Source: JAWLHK01 sp041690355 [NCBI: bacterium] (GTDB lineage Bacteria > J088 > JAWLBW01). Taken from it: DNA of 64,000 nucleotides. Within the stretch, counting starts at the first letter, position 1; each line of letters starts with the position of its first letter. Positions 18,002 through 31,797 of the stretch are shown here, one piece after another. The notes beneath the pieces are model-generated. The model searched no databases. It saw nothing but the letters and a program-made list of their open reading frames with translations, and was not told the origin of the DNA. The stretch spans positions 124,001 to 188,000 of the forward strand of contig JAWLHK010000005.1 in assembly GCA_041690355.1 (NCBI GenBank), written 5' to 3'. The position numbers and the translations under genes are program-made.

Positions 18002-18032
18002 GCTAGCAAGGGTGCGCGTGCGAGGCCAAGGG

Positions 18033-18081
18033 CAGTCGTCAGTCGTCAGTCTTCAGTCGCTGGTCGCTGGGCGCTGGGGGG
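18033..18081. repeat. Heptad tandem repeat, seven units
   Basis: Exactly 49 bp: CAGTCGT twice, CAGTCTT, CAGTCGC, TGGTCGC, TGGGCGC, TGGGGGG. The sequence drifts from one heptad family to another while keeping the 7-bp phase. Confidence 0.85.
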
Positions 18082-18136
18082 GAGTTCACTCGTAGCGGGT
18101 AGCTTGGCCTCAGAATCCATTCGTGCAAGCACATCC

Positions 18137-18263
18137 CCGTTCGTGTCGAGCCGACGGTGAGGGCAGCGCCTGAGGGACGGCGAGACAGGCACATGGAGTT
18201 CACGTGCGCCCCCTCGCTGTCGGCTTCCACTGCCGTTTCAACCCGTCAGCTCGGGACGAACGG
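18137..18263. repeat. Palindromic intergenic element (~127 bp)
   Basis: Starts CCGTTCGTGTCGAGCCGACG and ends CGTCAGCTCGGGACGAACGG, which are imperfect reverse complements. It shares ends and internal CCCTCGCTGTCG with the copies at 51109-51220 and 63102-63707. It sits upstream of metH. Confidence 0.85.
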
Positions 18264-18363
18264 ATAATCGTCAACGGTGAATCGTAAATCGTTCCCGGCG
18301 TGACACACATGCGCCATGATGCGTGAGGTGCGATAATGAAGGTTTTCTCCCGTGAGGACCGAA

Positions 18364-22068
<3,705 letters not shown>

Positions 22069-22084
22069 CCGGCGACGGGTTCAA

Positions 22085-22260
22085 GGGCGTCCCCTGATCG
22101 GCCCTGGCCGGAGGGGGGGAGTGGGGGAGTGGGAGAGGGGGGGATGAAGCAAGGGCAACGACTCCGGGCATGCGCCCAGCGACCGGCCCCAAACTCGTCC
22201 CGAGCCGACGGCGCCGACCAGCGGAAGGCGCAACGGCGAGGGAGCGCACGTTGACGGCCG
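22085..22260. repeat. G-rich tract and partial palindromic element
   Basis: 22100-22146 is a purine-rich run with ~8-bp GGGGGAGT-like periodicity. 22194-22260 contains a half copy of the long palindromic element (CTCGTCCCGAGCCGACGG). No gene is supported in 22069-22320. Confidence 0.6.
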
Positions 22261-22284
22261 TACAGCGCCAGCGACCGATTTTGT

Positions 22285-22313
22285 TTGTCACCGGTTGTAG
22301 TTTTCTGTACCCT
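22285..22313 (+). promoter_or_regulatory. Candidate promoter for a leaderless small gene
   Basis: TTGTCA (22285-22290), 17-bp spacer, TACCCT (22308-22313), then 7 nt to ATG 22321. Confidence 0.4.
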
Positions 22314-22320
22314 GTTGGGA

Positions 22321-22569
22321 ATGTCGCTTCCCCAAGGGGCCCAGGCCAGCTGCCTGTCCTGTCTGCATTTCGAGCGGATGTTTCGCGCCTGCAAGTTCGA
22401 CGCGCTGCGCGCGAAAGGCCCCCGCGTCGCTCCGCGCATCCTCCCCCAGACCGACATCCGCGCGCACCGCTGCGCAGATTTTCACTCGTGGGAAACCGGC
22501 CTGCTGCCGTTCAGCGCCACACCCGATAGCCGCTCGGGCGTCCGTGAATCGGCAGACGCAGGTGGATGA
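22321..22569 (+). CDS. Small cysteine-rich protein, unknown
   Basis: 82 residues from ATG 22321. CLSCLHFERM...ACKF...HRCADFHSWE places Cys/His residues as in a small zinc-binding fold. The codons up to HSWETGLLPF look coding; the last ~20 residues are antisense to the glutaredoxin-like gene and may be a run-on. No ribosome binding site is visible, but a promoter-like sequence ends 7 nt before the ATG, which would make the mRNA leaderless. It overlaps the opposing gene by 59 bp tail to tail. Moderate confidence that it is a gene; no function assigned. Confidence 0.45.
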   Translation: MSLPQGAQASCLSCLHFERMFRACKFDALRAKGPRVAPRILPQTDIRAHRCADFHSWETGLLPFSATPDSRSGVRESADAGG

Positions 22570-22768
22570 CCAGGTCGGAATAGCCTCCGATAAGCTGGCC
22601 CCCATGCATGACGAGCGGCAGCGTCCGGCCGTGCTCGGCCTCGATACGCTTCGCTTCTTCTTCAGACAATTGGATTTCGACGAACGCGAGGCCGCGCTCG
22701 ATGAAGGTGGTCAGAATCCGATCGCTCTGGGCGTCGGACTGCCGGACATAGAGTTCGTAGTGCACCAT
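22511..22768 (-). CDS. Glutaredoxin-like protein lacking the active-site cysteines
   Basis: 85 residues with a good GGAGGGG site before ATG 22768. The fold is suggested by LYVRQSDAQSD at the usual CPYC position and by TLPLVMHGGQLIGGYSDL, which matches the cis-proline and glutathione-binding GGYxDL of glutaredoxins. The active-site cysteines are absent: VRQSDAQSD stands where CxxC would be, so thiol-disulfide exchange is not expected. A glutathione-binding or structural role is possible. It is convergent with and overlaps the small Cys-rich gene. Confidence 0.7.
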   Translation of the reverse strand: MVHYELYVRQSDAQSDRILTTFIERGLAFVEIQLSEEEAKRIEAEHGRTLPLVMHGGQLIGGYSDLVIHLRLPIHGRPSGYRVWR

Positions 22769-22941
22769 GGGCCCCTCCCTAAGGTCATGGATGCGGATAA
22801 CACGCCCGGCCGCAAGCGCGCTTCAGGACATGCGCCACCGGCCGGTACAACCTCGGAAACACCGACGTCGCCCCCATACTCAACCAACTTTGCGGGGTTT
22901 CGTCAAGCAATTTGAGAATCGCCCGTGAAAAGGAGTAGACT

Positions 22942-23556
22942 ATGGGCATGCTGAGCGAATGGTCGTCCCTGGTCACCGGCGAGCACCTCCTCGCCTTTTT
23001 CCTGGCCGTGGCCCTGCTTGTCTCCCAAGTGCGCTACCTGCGCCTGCGGCGGCGCGAGCGGCGCATGATCGAACGCGAAGCCGCCCTGCAGGCACGTGAA
23101 GCGGTGGCCGCCGACCGCGCCGAGATTGAGACCGCCCGCCTCGAACAGCGCTTTCAGGAAGGGATCCGCGAGGGCGTACGCCGGATCGCCGAAGAAGACG
23201 AGGCCTACCGCCTCGCCTTCGAAAAGGGGGTCCTCGAAGGACGCCGGCAAGCCGAAGACGATATCCGCGTCGAGTACTGGACCGAGGTGCGCAAGGATCA
23301 GGGCTACTTCTTCACGTCAGCCGAAGTGGTCGCCTGCTACCAGCTCGTCTACAAGAACATCCCCCTCGGCCCACCCCAGCGGCGCGTGCTCGAGAAGAAT
23401 GAGTCGATTGACAAAGGTTCGATGGAGGCGATGTTCGAGCGTATCCTGGGTGATTCCGCAGCACTCCCCGCCGAAGCCGCCTCGCGCCGCATCCGCCTCG
23501 TCAACCGCGCCGATGAGGCGGCCGAAGAGCGCCCACGCGCCCTGCGCGGACGCTGA
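22942..23556 (+). CDS. Membrane-anchored coiled-coil protein, unknown function
   Basis: 204 residues. AAGGAG lies 8 nt before ATG. One transmembrane segment (about 13-33: LLAFFLAVALLVSQVRYL), followed by an Arg-rich stretch and a long charged helix (~40-110), probably a coiled coil in the cytoplasm. The C-terminal part (YFFTSAEVVACYQLVYKN onward) is globular but unfamiliar. Convergent with the Spy-like gene, with 46 bp between them. Confidence 0.7.
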   Translation: MGMLSEWSSLVTGEHLLAFFLAVALLVSQVRYLRLRRRERRMIEREAALQAREAVAADRAEIETARLEQRFQEGIREGVRRIAEEDEAYRLAFEKGVLEGRRQAEDDIRVEYWTEVRKDQGYFFTSAEVVACYQLVYKNIPLGPPQRRVLEKNESIDKGSMEAMFERILGDSAALPAEAASRRIRLVNRADEAAEERPRALRGR

Positions 23557-23602
23557 GCCCTCGTTCACGCCCCCCCAGGTTCCCTTCACGCCCGCGTGGT
23601 TC

Positions 23603-24118
23603 TCACTCGGCATCGGCGCCGGAGTCGAACTCCATGGCCTCGAACTTCTTACGCTGCGGGGCGGTGAGCACCTTGAGAATCGCCTCGCGCTCTTCCCACT
23701 GCGCCTGCACCGTTTTCTCGAAGGCATCCTGATAGGCCTTGCCCGCACGCTTGACGTCGGCGTCGGTCGCCTTCGGGTTCATGAGCGCCATGCGGATCTG
23801 CATCATCGCTCCGTGCATCGTCTGCATCATGGTCTGATGGGATTGGGCGTTGCGCCGCTGCAGGCGCGTTATCCGGCCGACCTGCTCGTCGGTGAGCCCC
23901 AATTCGTCGGCGTTCATGAGAATCGGATGGGCCATGCCCATCATCCTGCCGCCCCCCATGCGGCCCTGCATTCCGCCGTCCATGCCGCCGCCCATGCCTC
24001 CGCCGGGGCCCTGCATCGATCCATGTCCTCTCCCCTGCCCCAACCCGGGCTGTCCGGCCGCCGGCGCGGCGGCGAGAAGGACTGCGGGAAACACAACGCC
24101 AACCAGGAACTTTCGCAT
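23603..24118 (-). CDS. Spy/CpxP-like periplasmic protein
   Basis: 171 residues with GGAGGAAGC before ATG. Signal peptide (residues 1-22, cleavage after AAAPAAG), then a Gly/Met-rich segment (GGGMGGGMDGGMQGRMGGG) that could bind copper or other soft metals, then a helical domain with two LTxxQ-type motifs (LTDEQVGRI, LTAPQRKKF), the signature of the Spy/CpxP chaperone-sensor family. Family members buffer envelope stress or heavy metals. The Met-rich insertion is longer than in Spy. No cognate two-component system is adjacent. Confidence 0.8.
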   Translation of the reverse strand: MRKFLVGVVFPAVLLAAAPAAGQPGLGQGRGHGSMQGPGGGMGGGMDGGMQGRMGGGRMMGMAHPILMNADELGLTDEQVGRITRLQRRNAQSHQTMMQTMHGAMMQIRMALMNPKATDADVKRAGKAYQDAFEKTVQAQWEEREAILKVLTAPQRKKFEAMEFDSGADAE

Positions 24119-24284
24119 GCTTCCTCCAGCAATGAAAATGCAGCGTGAAACGAGAACGGACGGTCGGGCACTATCCTTCTGCCTCCGACTCGCCCGAAAG
24201 CGGGGGGTCTGCTACCGTGTACCGGCACGGGCAACCGCTCCGCGGATGCATCCACTATCCTCCCGACGTCGGCTTCTGTCAACG

Positions 24285-25358
24285 ATGTACGAGACCCTGA
24301 AGTCCCTTCTTTTTCGCTTCGATGCCGAGACGGCCCACGGCCTGGGGCATCTGGCGCTCGGCGCCGCCGAACACTTCGCACCCCTTCGCGCCCTGTGGCG
24401 CTCGCAGTTCGTGCGCAGCGACGCGCGGCTTGCGGTCGAGCGCTTCGGCGTGCGCTTTCCGAATCCCCTCGGGCTGGCCGCCGGGTTCGACAAGGATGGC
24501 GCCCACCCGCTCGCGCTGGCCGCGCTCGGGTTCGGCTTCCTGGAACTCGGCACGGTGACCGCCTTCCCCCAGCTGGGCAATCCGCCGCCCCGCATGTTTC
24601 GCCTGCCAGATGACGAAGCGCTGCTCAATCGCCTGGGATTCAACAACCACGGTGCGGCCGCGCTGGCCGAGCGCCTGCGGGGACGCTCCTTTCCGGTCCC
24701 CATCGGCATCAACCTCGGCAAGTCCAAAGTGACGCCCAATGAAGAGGCCACTGGCGATTACCTGACCAGTCTCGAACAGGTGTGGGATCTGGCCGACTAT
24801 CTGGTCGTGAACGTGAGCAGCCCGAACACGCCCGGGCTGCGCGCGCTTCAGGATCGCGAGCCGCTGCGCGAGCTGCTCACGACACTCCAGCGCCGCCTGG
24901 CGGAACTGTCGGACCCCAAGAAGCCGCTCCTGCTCAAGATCGCGCCTGACCTGAGCGATGCGCAGATCGACGACATCCTCGATTTGCTTGGCGAGGCGCC
25001 GGTCGAGGGGATCATTGCGACCAACACGACGATTTCGCGCGACGGTCTGGGTACGCCGGCCGATCGCGTGGCCGCTCTCGGCGCCGGGGGAATTTCGGGA
25101 AGGCCGGTACGCAATCGATCGACCGAAGTCATCCGCCGGATCCACCGGGCGAGCGCCGGCAAACTGCCGATCATCGGCGTAGGCGGAATTTTTGAGGGCG
25201 CCGACGCGGTCGAGAAATTCAAGGCGGGGGCCGCGCTCGTGCAGATGTACACCGGATTCATCTACGGGGGGCCGGCTGCCCCCTCGCGCGTACTGGACGG
25301 CGTTCTCGCCGCCATGGCCGCCGACGGCGTGAAGTCGGTCGACGAGTGGCGCCCCTGA
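24285..25358 (+). CDS. pyrD: Dihydroorotate dehydrogenase, class 2 (quinone)
   Basis: 357 residues from ATG 24285; the frame is open much further upstream but that part is antisense to the Spy-like gene. The N-terminal helices (MYETLKSLLFRFDAETAHGLGH) are the membrane-docking extension of class 2 enzymes. FMN and orotate residues are in AAGFDKDG, NLGKSKVTPN and ATNTTISRDG, and the catalytic serine is in NVSSPNTPGLR. It oxidises dihydroorotate at the inner membrane, passing electrons to quinone. It lies apart from the main pyr operon of this window. Confidence 0.95.
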   Translation: MYETLKSLLFRFDAETAHGLGHLALGAAEHFAPLRALWRSQFVRSDARLAVERFGVRFPNPLGLAAGFDKDGAHPLALAALGFGFLELGTVTAFPQLGNPPPRMFRLPDDEALLNRLGFNNHGAAALAERLRGRSFPVPIGINLGKSKVTPNEEATGDYLTSLEQVWDLADYLVVNVSSPNTPGLRALQDREPLRELLTTLQRRLAELSDPKKPLLLKIAPDLSDAQIDDILDLLGEAPVEGIIATNTTISRDGLGTPADRVAALGAGGISGRPVRNRSTEVIRRIHRASAGKLPIIGVGGIFEGADAVEKFKAGAALVQMYTGFIYGGPAAPSRVLDGVLAAMAADGVKSVDEWRP

Positions 25359-25379
25359 GCGTCGCCCCGAATCAGGACG

Positions 25380-25436
25380 AAAAAAGAGGGAAGCAGAAGC
25401 CGGCGGCAGGGAGGAGCCTCCGAAATCTGCTTCCCC
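25380..25436 (-). terminator. Intrinsic terminator for the minus-strand gene at 25526-25801
   Basis: GGGAAGCAGA (25389-25398) pairs perfectly with TCTGCTTCCC (25427-25436). On the minus strand it is followed by TCTTTTTT. Confidence 0.75.
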
Positions 25437-25525
25437 GTTCCAGAGGAATTCCGCACGGGCCGGCTTGAACCCGCGGGCGCGCCAACACCCCTGAAGACGC
25501 GCGCCGCCGGCGGCCCGACGGATGC

Positions 25526-25801
25526 TTAGTTCCGATAATCCGTGAGCGCCGATGCGAAGTAGTCGAGCATCGACCCCAGCTGGACCATCTCGGCTACCGA
25601 GGCCCCTTCAGGCACCTCGACGCCGATGTCGCCGGTGAGGGTGCCGTCGGTCTTGCGCACCGGGCCCACCGGCAGGCCGTAAATCTCACCCCGCTCGCAC
25701 ACCCGGTCCATCATCCAGCTGCGGCGGGCCGGGTGCAGGTTTTCGGGCACCACGAAGGTGACTGGACGGAAAGACGAATCGACTCCTTGCACGAGCTTCA
25801 T
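25526..25801 (-). CDS. Conserved-looking small protein, unknown function
   Basis: 91 residues from ATG 25801 with GGAGGGG immediately upstream; an upstream extension is rich in Pro/Arg and looks non-coding. The protein has beta-prone segments (FRPVTFVVPENLHP, GDIGVEVPEG) and a C-terminal helix (MVQLGSMLDYFASALTDYR). No family recognised and no signal peptide. It has its own terminator. It is divergent from trxC with a 275-bp spacer. Confidence 0.6.
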   Translation of the reverse strand: MKLVQGVDSSFRPVTFVVPENLHPARRSWMMDRVCERGEIYGLPVGPVRKTDGTLTGDIGVEVPEGASVAEMVQLGSMLDYFASALTDYRN

Positions 25802-26075
25802 ATCCCCTCCGCAGCGGGGTACCCCGGGTGATCCGGGGGCAACACACACGCTTTGCGCGGAAAAGGAAGCACGTTCCATGCCAGCCCCGGATCTGCGGGG
25901 GCGCGGCCGACGAACCCTGACCGGGCTGTCACGCGGCCGTGTCGCATTGTGCAATACCGTCGTGAAAATGCGGCATGGGGGTCCGCCGATTGGGCAGTCG
26001 GCGCCCGGAAGCCATGCAGCGGGACTTGCGCACCGCGCCCGGCGTGCTTATCTTCCGCTGCAGGAGGATGTCACC

Positions 26076-26501
26076 ATGTCGCTGCTCGTCGCCTGCCGCC
26101 ACTGCGGCGCCACGAATCGGGTTCAGGAAGGCAAGACGGGGGCCCGCTGCGGGTCCTGCAGGAACGCGCTCCCCACGGCGGGGACGGCCGAGGCGGTCAC
26201 CGACGCCGGCTGGGCGCAGTTCGTGGGCACGGGGGGCATGCCGGTGCTCATCGACTTCTGGGCGCCCTGGTGCGGACCGTGCCGCATGGTGGGGCCGGCC
26301 GTCGAAGAGGTGGCGCGCAAATATTTCGGGCAGCTGCGCGTGGGCAAGCTGAACACGGATGAGAATCCGCAGACCTCGGCGGCGTTCCAGATCCGCAGCA
26401 TTCCGACCCTGGCCATCTTCAAGGACGGCAACGTGGTCGACCGCGTGAGCGGCGCGCTCCCCCCGCCGCAGCTCGAAGCGTGGGTCCGGCAACACCTTTG
26501 A
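26076..26501 (+). CDS. trxC: Thioredoxin 2
   Basis: 141 residues. AGGAGG sits 8 nt before ATG 26076. The N-terminal zinc ribbon has two CxxC pairs (CRHC at 7-10, CGSC at 25-28), the hallmark of TrxC, followed by a thioredoxin fold with active site WCGPC and cis-Pro in SIPTLAIF. It reduces protein disulfides in the cytosol under oxidative stress. The stop codon lies inside the first unit of a heptad repeat. Confidence 0.93.
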   Translation: MSLLVACRHCGATNRVQEGKTGARCGSCRNALPTAGTAEAVTDAGWAQFVGTGGMPVLIDFWAPWCGPCRMVGPAVEEVARKYFGQLRVGKLNTDENPQTSAAFQIRSIPTLAIFKDGNVVDRVSGALPPPQLEAWVRQHL

Positions 26502-26822
26502 TTGACGATTTACAATTTACGATTGACGATTTGCCGGCAAGGCCACGAGTCCATCCGTTCGTCCCGAGCTGACGGCGCGAAGCAGAGCGGAGCGCGACAG
26601 CGAGGGGCCGTGCTTGGATTGACGATTTGCCGGCAAGGCGACGAGTCCATCCGTTCGTCCCGAGCTGACGGCGCGAAGCAGAGCGGAGCGCGACAGCGAG
26701 GGGCCGTACTTGGATTCCATGCGCCTGTCTCGCCGTCGCAGGCTGCCCTGCATCCTGCCGTCGGCTGACACGAACGATTTCGATTGACGACCGTGGACTG
26801 CCGACTGAGGACTGACGACTGA
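26500..26822. repeat. Compound repeat island
   Basis: 26500-26534 is five heptads (GATTGAC/GATTTAC). 26522-26617 and 26618-26713 are a 96-bp direct repeat that combines heptads with half a palindromic element. 26651-26777 is a full palindromic element. 26781-26822 is six heptads (CGATTGA, CGACTGA type) ending 5 bp from the pyrG stop. It fills the gap between trxC and pyrG, with no gene. Confidence 0.85.
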
Positions 26823-26826
26823 ACCG

Positions 26827-29471
<2,645 letters not shown>

Positions 29472-29492
29472 GGGTCCGTCTCGGAATTCCGC

Positions 29493-30545
29493 TCAGGGGA
29501 AGATGGGGAACCGGTCGAGGCCGGCGGTCTCGTCGAAGCCGAGCATGAGGTTCATGTTCTGCACGGCCTGCCCCGAGGCGCCCTTGACGAGGTTATCGAG
29601 CGCCGAGAACAGGATGAGCCGGTTCTGCCGTTCGTCAAAATGGAGCCCGAGGTCGCAGAAGTTACTGCCGCGCACGTGCCCCGGGTTCGGAACCTTGCCC
29701 TGGCCCACCAGGCGCACGAAGTACTCGCCGCCGTAGGCGCGGTCCCAGGCTTCCAGCGCTTCCTTCACGGTCACGCCGGCCTTCGGTTTGCAGTAGATGC
29801 TCGAGAGGATGCCCCGGTTGATCGGCAGCAGGTGCGGCACGAAGGTCACGCGCACTTCCGTTCCCCCCGCCTGGGTCGAGAGCTCCTTCTCGATCTCGGG
29901 CTGGTGGCGATGATTCGCGACCTTGTACGGCCGGAAGCCCTCGTTCACTTCGGAGAAGAGCATCTCTTCGCTCGCCGAGCGGCCCGCGCCGCTCATGCCG
30001 CTCTTGGCATCGTCAAGAATGTCGGTCGGCTCGATGAGCCCGTCGCGCAGCAGCGGCGCCAGCGCGAGAATGGCGCTCGTCACGTAGCAGCCGGGATTGG
30101 CGACCAGCTTCGCCCCCCGGATCCGCTCGCGGTGCAGCTCGGGCAGCCCGTAGATCGCCTGGGGAATCACGTCGGGACGCGGGTGGGCGCCGTACCAGGC
30201 TTCGTAGACCGAAAGTTCCTCAAAGCGATAGTCGGCGCTCAGGTCCACGACCGGCATGCCCGCCGTCCACAGTTCCGCCACGACCGAGGCGGCCGTGTGG
30301 TGCGGGAGCGCCGTGAAGGCGAAATCGGCCTGCGCGCGGATCTCGGAGGCGTCGGCCTTCACGAGCGGCTGGGCGCCCACGCTCCCCCGCAGCGAGGGGA
30401 AAACGTCCTGCACCTGCTTGCCCGCGTGCTTCTCGGCCGTGACGAGCGTGATGTCGACGTGGGGATGGCTGGCGAGGAGGCGCAGGAGTTCGCCCCCCGT
30501 GTATCCGCTGGCGCCGACGACCGCGACCCTGACTTTCTGTGCCAT
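29493..30545 (-). CDS. argC: N-acetyl-gamma-glutamyl-phosphate reductase
   Basis: 350 residues with GGAGTG before ATG 30545. The NADP-binding loop is VVGASGYTGGELLRLL, and the catalytic cysteine lies in NPGCYVTSAILAL. GMSGAGRS, HRHQPEIEKEL and PGHVRGSNFCDLGLH are family blocks. It catalyses the third step of arginine biosynthesis. No other arg genes are near. It lies behind the terminator of the ribosomal operon and ahead of kdsB, so it is probably transcribed with kdsB. Confidence 0.96.
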   Translation of the reverse strand: MAQKVRVAVVGASGYTGGELLRLLASHPHVDITLVTAEKHAGKQVQDVFPSLRGSVGAQPLVKADASEIRAQADFAFTALPHHTAASVVAELWTAGMPVVDLSADYRFEELSVYEAWYGAHPRPDVIPQAIYGLPELHRERIRGAKLVANPGCYVTSAILALAPLLRDGLIEPTDILDDAKSGMSGAGRSASEEMLFSEVNEGFRPYKVANHRHQPEIEKELSTQAGGTEVRVTFVPHLLPINRGILSSIYCKPKAGVTVKEALEAWDRAYGGEYFVRLVGQGKVPNPGHVRGSNFCDLGLHFDERQNRLILFSALDNLVKGASGQAVQNMNLMLGFDETAGLDRFPIFP

Positions 30546-30595
30546 AGTTCACTCCGACAACGGAACTTCCGCAGGGCGGAAAGGAATACGGGGAC

Positions 30596-30633
30596 AAATA
30601 AAAACAGGGGAAGAGCGGCAAGCTCTTCCCCTG
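30596..30633 (-). terminator. Intrinsic terminator of rplM-rpsI
   Basis: Perfect 12-bp stem: CAGGGGAAGAGC (30605-30616) and GCTCTTCCCCTG (30622-30633), loop GGCAA. On the minus strand TTTTTATTTG follows. Confidence 0.9.
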
Positions 30634-30661
30634 GAGAAAACGGAATTCGAACCGTCGCGGC

Positions 30662-31054
30662 TTAGCGCTTGCTGAACTGGAACCGCCGACGGGCCTTGCG
30701 GCGACCGTACTTCTTGCGTTCCACTTCGCGCGGGTCGCGCGTCAGCAGGCCGGCCTTCTTGAGGTTCGTGCGCCAATCGGGGTTGACCTCGAGCAGGGCG
30801 CGCGACACGCCGTGGCGCAGGGCGCCGGCCTGGCCGCTCTTGCCGCCGCCGTCCACATACGCGTAGACGTCGAAACGGCCGCGGGTGTCGGTCAGGTCGA
30901 ACGGCTGGTTCACGACCATCACCGAAGTGGGACGGCCGAAGTACGCAGCGACTTCCATGTTGTTGACGAGAATGTTGCCGTTGCCTTCCTTCACCCAAAC
31001 GCGGGCGACGGAGGTCTTGCGGCGACCGGTCGCATAGAATTTCTTGGCTGCCAT
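30662..31054 (-). CDS. rpsI: 30S ribosomal protein S9
   Basis: 130 residues. Typical S9 blocks are [35 protein letters not shown] and the C-terminal [14 protein letters not shown], whose last residues reach the decoding P site. It starts 4 bp after rplM. Confidence 0.98.
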   Translation of the reverse strand: MAAKKFYATGRRKTSVARVWVKEGNGNILVNNMEVAAYFGRPTSVMVVNQPFDLTDTRGRFDVYAYVDGGGKSGQAGALRHGVSRALLEVNPDWRTNLKKAGLLTRDPREVERKKYGRRKARRRFQFSKR

Positions 31055-31058
31055 GGTC

Positions 31059-31496
31059 TTACTTCACTTCCACGCGGACCGGCTGCTGCGCCTTGTGCGG
31101 ATGTTCCGGTCCCGTATAAATCTTGAGCTTGCGCATCGTGTTCTTGCCGGTGCGGAATCCCGGGTTCGGGATCATGTTGCGCACGGCCTTGTACAGAATC
31201 TGCTCGGGCTTTTCATCGAGCATCTTCTGCGCCAGGGTCTCGGTAAGACCCGACGGATGCCCCGAGTGCCGGTAGTAGGCCTTCTGTTCGAGCTTGCGGC
31301 CCGTGAGGCGCACCTTGTCGGCGTTGACGACGATGACGAAGTCACCGGTATCGACGTGGGGCGTGAAATTGGTCTTGTTCTTGCCGCGGAGAATGGTGGC
31401 GATGCGGGTGGCCAGGCGACCGACGACCTGATCGGCCGCGTCGATCACCACCCAGTTGCGCTCAACCGTCTCTTTTTTCGCGATGGGCGTTTTCAT
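31059..31496 (-). CDS. rplM: 50S ribosomal protein L13
   Basis: 145 residues from ATG 31496; a longer frame runs across the promoter and is rejected. L13 blocks: [43 protein letters not shown] and [10 protein letters not shown]. It forms the standard rplM-rpsI operon with a near-consensus promoter and a strong terminator. Confidence 0.98.
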   Translation of the reverse strand: MKTPIAKKETVERNWVVIDAADQVVGRLATRIATILRGKNKTNFTPHVDTGDFVIVVNADKVRLTGRKLEQKAYYRHSGHPSGLTETLAQKMLDEKPEQILYKAVRNMIPNPGFRTGKNTMRKLKIYTGPEHPHKAQQPVRVEVK

Positions 31497-31533
31497 GAGA
31501 CTTACCAGAGGGGCGTAAAAAGATAATTCGATT

Positions 31534-31562
31534 AGTATACAAAGGGACACGAACCCTGTCAA
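31534..31562 (-). promoter_or_regulatory. Sigma-70 promoter of rplM-rpsI
   Basis: Minus strand: perfect -35 TTGACA (31562-31557), 17-bp spacer, -10 TATACT (31539-31534). The leader is ~32 nt. This is the best promoter in the window. Confidence 0.9.
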
Positions 31563-31655
31563 GAAGCGAGGTCCGCCTCTCGAGACACGGGCAGAAACAG
31601 ATAGGATACCGGAAACGGCGGCCGGGAGCAATGGTGAACTTCGGGCGGCCGGTAT

Positions 31656-31690
31656 CCAATGCCCGATGGACAATGCCCGATGCCCAACCG
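31656..31690. repeat. Heptad tandem repeat (CCGATGC family)
   Basis: Five 7-bp units: CCAATGC, CCGATGG, ACAATGC, CCGATGC, CCAACCG. Confidence 0.8.
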
Positions 31691-31731
31691 CACCCCCACC
31701 GTTTGTCGCCCAACTGAACATGAGCCATGCC

Positions 31732-31771
31732 CTGCAAAAAAAAGGGGAGGCCTCCCGAAGAAGGCCTCCCC
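31732..31771 (-). terminator. Intrinsic terminator after the beta-helix lipoprotein gene
   Basis: GGGGAGGCCT (31744-31753) pairs with AGGCCTCCCC (31762-31771). The minus strand continues with a run of eight or more T. Confidence 0.9.
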
Positions 31772-31797
31772 CTGTATCCGTGTAGAGCTGCCGGCCG

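Noticed and set aside
18100-18363. Cobalamin riboswitch upstream of metH
   Set aside because: A CCACTGCC fragment is present but lies within the palindromic element; no B12-box context or paired structure was seen.
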